64,000 bases of DNA from Nocardioides astragali (GTDB lineage: Bacteria; Actinomycetota; Actinomycetes; Propionibacteriales; Nocardioidaceae), in NCBI RefSeq assembly GCF_024436375.1, contig NZ_JAFMZM010000007.1:254731-318730 (forward strand), written 5' to 3'. The position numbers and the translations under genes were made by a program. Shown piece after piece: positions 58,145 through 64,000 of the stretch. Within the stretch, counting starts at the first letter, position 1; each line of letters begins with the position of its first letter. The notes under the pieces are model-generated. The model saw nothing but the letters and a program-made list of their open reading frames with translations. It searched no databases and had not been told where the DNA came from.

Positions 58145-58842
58145 GCACCCCGATGAGCGCCGACAACAGCCTCGAGCGCGCGGGCCTGGACCAGAAGACC
58201 TGGGACGAGCTGCGCGAGATCGCGGGCCGCTACCCCGAGGCGCGCTCCGGCCTGCTCCCGATGCTGCACCTCGTGCAGTCGGTGGAGGGCCGGATAACCC
58301 CTGAGGGCATCGAGGCGTGCGCCGAGGTCCTCGGCCTCAGCGCCGCCGAGGTCAACGGGGTCGCGACCTTCTACACGATGTACAAGCGCAAGCCGGTCGG
58401 CGACTACCACGTCGGCGTCTGCACCAACACGCTCTGCGCGGTGATGGGCGGCGACCTGATCTTCGAGCGGCTCAAGGAGCACCTCGACGTCGGCAACGAC
58501 GAGACCACCGCGGACGGGAAGGTCACCCTCGAGCACATCGAGTGCAACGCGGCGTGCGACTACGCCCCGGTGATGATGGTCAACTGGGAGTTCATGGACA
58601 ACCAGACCCCTGAGTCCGCCGTCCAGGCCGTCGACGACCTGCGTGCGGGCAAGGAGGTCCACTCGACGCGTGGCCCCCGCCTGTGCACCTGGCGCGAGGC
58701 GGAGCGCGTGCTCGCCGGCTTCCCCGACGACCGCGCGGACGAGGGCCCGACCGCCGGTCCCGCCTCGCTGGCCGGCCTCAAGATCGCCCGCGAGAAGGGC
58801 TGGACGGCCCCAGCCGGCGCCGGCCAGGGGGAGAGCAAGTGA
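58141..58842 (+). CDS. nuoE: NADH-quinone oxidoreductase subunit E
   Basis: This 233-aa subunit carries the 2Fe-2S cluster N1a. Ligands lie in VGVCTNTLCAVMGG and HIECNAACDYAPVMMVN. A C-terminal extension of about 60 residues is typical of actinobacterial NuoE. The stop overlaps the nuoF GTG by four bases. Confidence 0.96.
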   Translation: MSTPMSADNSLERAGLDQKTWDELREIAGRYPEARSGLLPMLHLVQSVEGRITPEGIEACAEVLGLSAAEVNGVATFYTMYKRKPVGDYHVGVCTNTLCAVMGGDLIFERLKEHLDVGNDETTADGKVTLEHIECNAACDYAPVMMVNWEFMDNQTPESAVQAVDDLRAGKEVHSTRGPRLCTWREAERVLAGFPDDRADEGPTAGPASLAGLKIAREKGWTAPAGAGQGESK

Positions 58843-60149
58843 CTGACACGCTGACCCCGGTCCTCACCGACAACTGGGACGCCGAGCGCGCCTGGACCCT
58901 GGCTGCCTACGAGGAGCGCGGGGGCTACGCCGCGCTCGACAAGGCCTTCGCGATGGCGCCCGACGACGTGATCGCCGCCGTCAAGGAGTCCGGCCTGCGC
59001 GGCCGCGGTGGTGCCGGGTTCCCCACCGGCATGAAGTGGGGCTTCATCCCGCAGGACAACCCGAAGCCGAAGTACCTCGTCGTCAACGCCGACGAGTCGG
59101 AGCCGGGCACCTGCAAGGACATCCCGCTGATGATGGCCAGCCCGCACACGCTGGTCGAGGGCGTCATCGTCAGCTCCTACGCCATCCGCGCCAACACGGC
59201 GTTCATCTACGTCCGTGGCGAGGTCCTCCACGTCATCCGCCGCCTGCAGCGCGCGGTGCAGGAGGCCTACCTCGCCGGCCACCTCGGCAAGAACATCCAC
59301 GGCTCGGGCTACGACCTCGACCTGATCGTCCACGCCGGTGCCGGTGCGTACATCTGCGGCGAGGAGACGGCGCTGCTGGAGGGCCTCGAGGGCCGCCGCG
59401 GCCAACCGCGCCTGCGCCCGCCGTTCCCCGCTGTCGCCGGTCTCTATGCCAGCCCGACGGTCATCAACAACGTCGAGTCGATCGCCTCGGTCCCCAGCAT
59501 CATCACCAACGGACCTGCCTGGTTCGCCTCGATGGGCACTGAGAAGTCCCAGGGCTACGGCATCTTCAGCCTCTCGGGCCACGTCATCAACCCGGGCCAG
59601 TACGAAGCCCCGCTCGGCATCACGCTGCGCGAGCTGATCGACCTGGCCGGCGGCATGCGGGAGGGCCACGAGCTCAAGTTCTGGACGCCCGGCGGATCGA
59701 GCACCCCGCTCCTGACGCCCGAGCACCTCGACGTACCCCTCGACTTCGAGTCGGTCGGAGCGGCGGGCTCGATGCTCGGCACCCGGGCGCTGCAGCTCTT
59801 CGACGAGACCACCTGCGTGGTCCGTGCCGTGCTGCGGTGGACGGAGTTCTACAAGCACGAGTCCTGCGGCAAGTGCACCCCGTGCCGGGAGGGCACGTGG
59901 TGGCTCACCCAGACGATGGCGCGCCTGGAGAACGGACAGGGCAGCGAGGCCGACCTCGACCTGCTGCTCGACCAGTGCGACAACATCCTCGGCCGCTCGT
60001 TCTGCGCGCTCGGTGACGGTGCGACCAGCCCGATCTCGAGCTCGATCCAGCACTTCCGTGACGAGTACCTCGCGCACCTGACCCACGGCGGCTGCCCGTT
60101 CGACCCGGCCGCCTCGACCGCCTTCGCACCCGTGGGAGCACCCGCATGA
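58839..60149 (+). CDS. nuoF: NADH-quinone oxidoreductase subunit F
   Basis: This 436-aa NADH dehydrogenase subunit has the NADH/FMN loop SGLRGRGGAGFPTGMKWGF, YLVVNADESEPGTCKD, AYICGEETALLEGLEG, and the N3 4Fe-4S cysteines in SCGKCTPCREG with a later Cys in SFCALGDG. It transfers hydride from NADH to FMN. ATGA overlap with nuoG. Confidence 0.97.
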   Translation: MTDTLTPVLTDNWDAERAWTLAAYEERGGYAALDKAFAMAPDDVIAAVKESGLRGRGGAGFPTGMKWGFIPQDNPKPKYLVVNADESEPGTCKDIPLMMASPHTLVEGVIVSSYAIRANTAFIYVRGEVLHVIRRLQRAVQEAYLAGHLGKNIHGSGYDLDLIVHAGAGAYICGEETALLEGLEGRRGQPRLRPPFPAVAGLYASPTVINNVESIASVPSIITNGPAWFASMGTEKSQGYGIFSLSGHVINPGQYEAPLGITLRELIDLAGGMREGHELKFWTPGGSSTPLLTPEHLDVPLDFESVGAAGSMLGTRALQLFDETTCVVRAVLRWTEFYKHESCGKCTPCREGTWWLTQTMARLENGQGSEADLDLLLDQCDNILGRSFCALGDGATSPISSSIQHFRDEYLAHLTHGGCPFDPAASTAFAPVGAPA

Positions 60150-62578
60150 CGACCACCGACAAGGCGCCGGAGAAGGTCGACGCCGACCTCGTCACGCTCA
60201 CCATCGACGGTGTGCAGGTGAGCGTCCCCAAGGACACCCTGGTGATCCGCGCCGCCGAGCAGGTCGGCGTACAGATCCCGCGCTTCTGCGACCACCCGCT
60301 GCTCGAGCCGGTGGGCGCCTGCCGGCAGTGCCTGGTCGACATCCCGGACGCCGGCAACGGCCGCGGCTTCCCGAAGCCGCAGGCCTCGTGCACCCTCCCG
60401 GTCGCCGAGGGCATGGTCGTCAACACCCAGGCGACGAGCGAGGTGGCCGACAAGGCCCAGCAGGGCGTCATGGAGTTCCTGCTCATCAACCACCCGCTCG
60501 ACTGCCCCGTCTGCGACAAGGGTGGCGAGTGCCCCCTCCAGAACCAGGCGATGAGCAACGGCCGCGGTGACAGCCGGTTCGCCGAGTCCGGTGGCATCAA
60601 GCGCACTTTCCCCAAGCCCATCGCCATCTCGGCCCAGGTGCTGCTCGACCGCGAGCGGTGCGTGCTGTGTGCTCGCTGCACCCGCTTCTCCGACCAGATC
60701 GCCGGCGACCCGTTCATCGCGCTCGCCGAGCGCGGGGCGCTGCAGCAGGTCGCGATCTACGAGCGCGAGCCCTACGAGAGCTATTTCTCGGGCAACGCCA
60801 TCCAGATCTGCCCGGTCGGTGCGCTGACCTCGGCCGACTACCGCTTCCGCTCGCGCCCCTTCGACCTGGTCTCGAACCCGGGTGTGGCCGAGCACGACGC
60901 CTGCGGCGCGGCGATCCGCATCGACCACCGCCGGGGCAAGGTGATGCGCCGCCTGGCCGGCAACGAGCCCGAGGTCAACGAGGAGTGGATCAGCGACAAG
61001 GACCGCTTCGCGTTCCGCTACTCCCAGCTCGAGGACCGGATCACCTACCCCCGGATCCGCGAGGACGGTGAGCTCCGTCCGGCGTCGTGGACCGAGGCCT
61101 TCGCCGTGGCCGCGCGCGGACTCCGTGACGCGGGTGCCGGCGCCGTCCTGACGGGCGGTCGCCTGACCGCCGAGGACGCCTACGCCTACGCCAAGTTCGC
61201 CCGGGTGGCGCTCGCGACCAACGACATCGACTTCCGGGCCCGCCCGCACACCGCGGAGGAGGCGAGCTTCCTCGCCTCGCACGTCGCGCTGTCCTCAGGT
61301 GTGACGTACGCCGACCTCGAGGCCGCTTCGAGCGTGCTGCTGGTGGCCCTCGAGCCCGAGGACGAGGCCGCGACGATCTTCCTGCGGCTGCGCAAGGCGT
61401 CGAAGAAGGGACTGAGGGTCCGCTCCATCGCGCCCTACACGTCCCGCGGGTTGGCCAAGATGGGCGGCGAGCTCATCGCGACCGTCCCCGGCGGCGAGGT
61501 GGACGCCCTGGCGGACATCGACCTCGACGGTGGCGCCGTCATCCTCGTCGGAGAGCGCCTTGCCGGCACGCACGGTGGCCTGTCCGCCGTCGCCGACCTG
61601 GCCGCGCGGACCGGGGCCCGCCTCGCGTGGGTGCCGCGTCGCGCCGGTGACCGCGGTGCGGTCGAGGCTGGAGCGCTGCCCAACCTGCTGCCCGGTGGCC
61701 GTCCCGTCGCCGAGGCCTCGGCGCGTGTCGATGTCGCCGCGGCCTGGGGCGTGGAGTCCCTGCCCGGCGGTGCCGGCCGCGACGGCAACGCGATCGTCGC
61801 CGCGCTGGCCAAGGGCGACCTCGGCGGGCTCGTGGTCGGTGGCGTCGATCCCGACGACACCGGCGACCCCGCGGCGTTCCGCGCCGCCCTGGATGCCGCT
61901 CGGTTCGTCGTCAGCCTCGAGCTGCGCGAGACCGACGTCACCCGGGTGGCCGACGTCGTCCTGCCGGTCGCTCCGGTGACTGACAAGGCCGGCACGTTCG
62001 TGACGTGGGACGGACGCGCCCGCGACTTCGAGCAGGTCTTCGCCAACCCAGCCTCCCTGCCCGACCTGCGCATCCTGTCCGGCATCGCCGACGAGCTGGC
62101 AGCGCTGGGCCACGGGGCCCCCCTGGGCTTCCGCACGGTCGCCGAGGTGCGGGCCGAGATGCTGGCCCTCGGTCCGTGGGACGGCGCCCGACCGGCGCTC
62201 GACGCGGGCAAGGCGCCCCGTGCGCCCAAGGCCGCCAAGAAGGGGGCCAGCTCGCTGGCCCTGGCCTCCTGGAAGCAGCTCATCGACCTCGGCTCGATGC
62301 AGGACGGCGAGGAGCACCTGCGCGCCACGGCCCGTCGGCCGGTGGCCCGTCTCGGCCGCGCCGCGTACGAAGCCGTCTTCGGCATGCTCGAGGGCGAGGC
62401 CGGTCGCGACCAGCTCGTGACGATCACCGGTGACCGGGGCAGCGTGACGCTGCCCGTGGTGGTCGCCGACCTGCCCGACGGCGTGGTCTGGGTCCCGGCC
62501 CGGTCCGTCGGTCGCGGCGTCCTCGCCGAGCTCGCCTCACCCGGGAGCTCGGTCACCGTGAAGGGAGCCTCCAAGTGA
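60146..62578 (+). CDS. nuoG: NADH-quinone oxidoreductase subunit G
   Basis: This 810-aa iron-sulfur subunit has a 2Fe-2S domain (FCDHPLLEPVGACRQCLVDI), the His-Cys3 site (LINHPLDCPVCDKGGECPLQN), a 4Fe-4S site (RCVLCARCTRFSDQI, then QICPVGALTS) and a C-terminal molybdopterin-oxidoreductase-like domain. The Gly/Ala-rich region around residues 690-710 is a linker. Coupled to nuoF and nuoH by short overlaps. Confidence 0.97.
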   Translation: MTTTDKAPEKVDADLVTLTIDGVQVSVPKDTLVIRAAEQVGVQIPRFCDHPLLEPVGACRQCLVDIPDAGNGRGFPKPQASCTLPVAEGMVVNTQATSEVADKAQQGVMEFLLINHPLDCPVCDKGGECPLQNQAMSNGRGDSRFAESGGIKRTFPKPIAISAQVLLDRERCVLCARCTRFSDQIAGDPFIALAERGALQQVAIYEREPYESYFSGNAIQICPVGALTSADYRFRSRPFDLVSNPGVAEHDACGAAIRIDHRRGKVMRRLAGNEPEVNEEWISDKDRFAFRYSQLEDRITYPRIREDGELRPASWTEAFAVAARGLRDAGAGAVLTGGRLTAEDAYAYAKFARVALATNDIDFRARPHTAEEASFLASHVALSSGVTYADLEAASSVLLVALEPEDEAATIFLRLRKASKKGLRVRSIAPYTSRGLAKMGGELIATVPGGEVDALADIDLDGGAVILVGERLAGTHGGLSAVADLAARTGARLAWVPRRAGDRGAVEAGALPNLLPGGRPVAEASARVDVAAAWGVESLPGGAGRDGNAIVAALAKGDLGGLVVGGVDPDDTGDPAAFRAALDAARFVVSLELRETDVTRVADVVLPVAPVTDKAGTFVTWDGRARDFEQVFANPASLPDLRILSGIADELAALGHGAPLGFRTVAEVRAEMLALGPWDGARPALDAGKAPRAPKAAKKGASSLALASWKQLIDLGSMQDGEEHLRATARRPVARLGRAAYEAVFGMLEGEAGRDQLVTITGDRGSVTLPVVVADLPDGVVWVPARSVGRGVLAELASPGSSVTVKGASK

Positions 62579-63915
62579 TGAGCATCCTGCCGCTCGCCTC
62601 AGAGCTGACCAAGACGCCCCTGGACCAGTTCGGCCAGGACCCGTGGTGGGTGATCGCCCTCAAGGCGTTCTTCATCTTCCTGATCCTGGTGCTGCTCACG
62701 CTGTTCAACATCTGGTTCGAGCGTCGCGTCGTGGCCCGGATGCAGCACCGCGTCGGCCCCAACGTGCACGGTCCCTTCGGGCTGCTGCAGTCGCTGGCCG
62801 ACGGCGTGAAGCTCGCGCTGAAGGAGGACATCATCCCCAAGGCGGCTGACAAGGTCGTCTTCCTGCTGGCTCCGGTGATCGCGACCGTGCCCGCCTTCAT
62901 CACGTGGGCCGTCATCCCGCTTGGCCCCGAGGTCAACTTCTTCGGCCACCGGACCCCGCTCCAGCTGACGGACATGCCTGTCGCGGTGCTGTTCATGCTC
63001 GCGATCGCCTCGATCGGCATCTACGGCATCGTGCTCGGCGGCTGGTCCTCCGGCTCGACCTACTCCCTGCTCGGCGGCCTGCGCTCGAGCGCCCAGATGA
63101 TCTCCTACGAGGTCGCGATGGGTCTGGCGCTGGTGGCGGTGTTCCTCTACGCCGGCTCGATGTCGACCTCCGAGATCGTCTTTGCCCAGGACCGCCTGTG
63201 GTTCGGGCTGATCCTGATGCCGTCCTTCGTCATCTACATGATCTCGATGGTCGGCGAGACCAACCGCGCGCCGTTCGACCTCCCCGAGGCCGAGGGCGAG
63301 CTGGTCGGCGGCTTCCACACTGAATACTCCAGCCTGAAGTTCGCACTGTTCTTCCTCGCCGAGTACATCAACCTCGCCACCGTGTCCGCGATCGCGACCA
63401 CGCTGTTCCTCGGCGGCTGGGCCGCGCCGTGGGGTGTCGAGAACGTGTGGGACGGCGCCAACAGCGGCTACTGGCCGCTCCTGTGGTTCTTCGGCAAGGT
63501 CTTCATCTTCATCTTCATGTTCGTCTGGCTGCGCGGCTCGCTGCCCCGCATGCGCTACGACCAGTTCATGGCGCTCGGGTGGAAGGTCCTCATCCCGGTC
63601 TCGCTGGCCTGGACCGTGGCCGTCGCCACGATCCGCGTCATCTCCCTCGAGGGCAACATCAACCGCACCTACCTCGTGGCCGCGATCGCCGTCCTGCTCG
63701 TGGTGACCGTCGCGCTGATGTTCGTCGGCGAGGGCAAGGGCGAGGAAGCGGAGGCAGAGGTCGAGGAGCGCGAGGAGCCGCACGACGCGTTCGCCGGCGG
63801 GTTCCCCGTCCCGCCCATGCCGGCGGGAGGCGCCGTACGCGGTGCTGCCGCGCCGCTGTCGTTCGCCACCGGCCGCACCACCGTCACCGCTTCAGCGGAG
63901 GAGAACCATGAGTGA
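62578..63915 (+). CDS. nuoH: NADH-quinone oxidoreductase subunit H
   Basis: This 445-aa membrane subunit has about eight helices, VGPNVHGPFGLLQSLADGVKL near residue 60, ETNRAPFDLPEAEGELVGGFHTEYS near residue 228, and LRGSLPRMRYDQFM. It forms the quinone channel and couples to proton pumping. A charged, glycine/proline-rich C-terminal tail of about 60 residues is extra relative to E. coli. The start may be GTG 62575 or ATG 62578; its end overlaps nuoI by eight bases. Confidence 0.97.
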   Translation: MSILPLASELTKTPLDQFGQDPWWVIALKAFFIFLILVLLTLFNIWFERRVVARMQHRVGPNVHGPFGLLQSLADGVKLALKEDIIPKAADKVVFLLAPVIATVPAFITWAVIPLGPEVNFFGHRTPLQLTDMPVAVLFMLAIASIGIYGIVLGGWSSGSTYSLLGGLRSSAQMISYEVAMGLALVAVFLYAGSMSTSEIVFAQDRLWFGLILMPSFVIYMISMVGETNRAPFDLPEAEGELVGGFHTEYSSLKFALFFLAEYINLATVSAIATTLFLGGWAAPWGVENVWDGANSGYWPLLWFFGKVFIFIFMFVWLRGSLPRMRYDQFMALGWKVLIPVSLAWTVAVATIRVISLEGNINRTYLVAAIAVLLVVTVALMFVGEGKGEEAEAEVEEREEPHDAFAGGFPVPPMPAGGAVRGAAAPLSFATGRTTVTASAEENHE

Positions 63916-64000
63916 GTCCTCTCAGTCCAAGGGCATCAAGGAGAGCCTCTGGGACCCGATCGCGGGGTTCGGCGTCACCTTCCGGACGATGTTCAAGAAG
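63908..64000 (+). CDS. nuoI: NADH-quinone oxidoreductase subunit I, 5' part
   Basis: The first 31 codons of nuoI are present, running off the window edge: SLWDPIAGFGVTFRTMFKK matches the NuoI N-terminal membrane-associated helix region. The ferredoxin domain is outside. It overlaps nuoH by eight bases. Confidence 0.9.
   Translation, partial: MSESSQSKGIKESLWDPIAGFGVTFRTMFKK

Overview
The window is high-GC actinobacterial chromosome, most likely from the Nocardioidaceae (Nocardioides-like). The evidence is the strong GC bias, the GTG/ATG starts with 4-bp ATGA/GTGA gene overlaps, a BldN-type sigma factor, a Rex-hem operon, menaquinone synthesis, a 14-subunit-type Nuo operon, 13E12/DUF222-HNH genes and a 33-aa bS22 gene. 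From memory, the gene order parallels Mycobacterium tuberculosis Rv0496-Rv0558 (ppx, isomerase, proC, HTH, bS22, galE2-like, acyltransferase, serB1-like, glutaredoxin, hemA-C-D-B, 13E12, hemL, phosphatase, tlpA, ccdA, resB, ccsB, menA, menE, menC, menD, menG), followed here by nuoA-I. No tRNA, rRNA, CRISPR array or intact insertion sequence was seen.

Layout. 1-10.9 kb: cysteine-rich protein, Ppx/GppA, sugar-phosphate isomerase, TetR regulator, frameshifted heme peroxidase, ABC exporter, proline dehydrogenase, proC, AcuC-like deacetylase. 11-18.7 kb: HTH protein, bS22, epimerase, acyltransferase carrying two in-frame palindromic elements, a convergent BldN-type sigma/RsbN-type anti-sigma pair, HAD phosphatase, acyl-CoA ligase, glutaredoxin. 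18.7-21.8 kb: two methyltransferases and a DUF222-HNH gene with a LexA-like box on its start codon. 22-35.4 kb: rex-hemA-hemC-cobA/hemD-hemB, a lytic transglycosylase, then hemL-phosphatase-tlpA-ccdA-resB-ccsB (system II cytochrome c maturation). 35.4-54.8 kb: Eis-like acetyltransferase, menA, MFS, an accessory patch (VOC protein, second DUF222-HNH gene, a decayed HNH fragment, an unrecognised 411-aa gene of lower GC), a second MFS paralogue, menE-menC-menD, GH16 glycosidase, metallo-hydrolase, isochorismate synthase, a catalytically degenerate AMP-binding homologue, an L,D-transpeptidase, menG. 55-64 kb: nuoA to the start of nuoI.

Functionally, most of the window builds the respiratory chain: heme, cytochrome c, menaquinone and complex I. 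Rex links two ends of it, with a near-consensus operator in the nuo promoter and a weaker one in the rex-hem promoter. Many transcripts look leaderless, with TANNNT 6-8 nt before the start codon.

The most unusual items are: a 22-24 codon mini-ORF element that bridges fadD/glutaredoxin and nuoB/nuoC with ATGA overlaps at both ends; a 53-bp nested palindrome inserted twice in frame in an acyltransferase gene; the degenerate AMP-binding protein inside the men region; the lower-GC orphan gene behind a perfect palindrome; and a CTG start for the TlpA-like lipoprotein.
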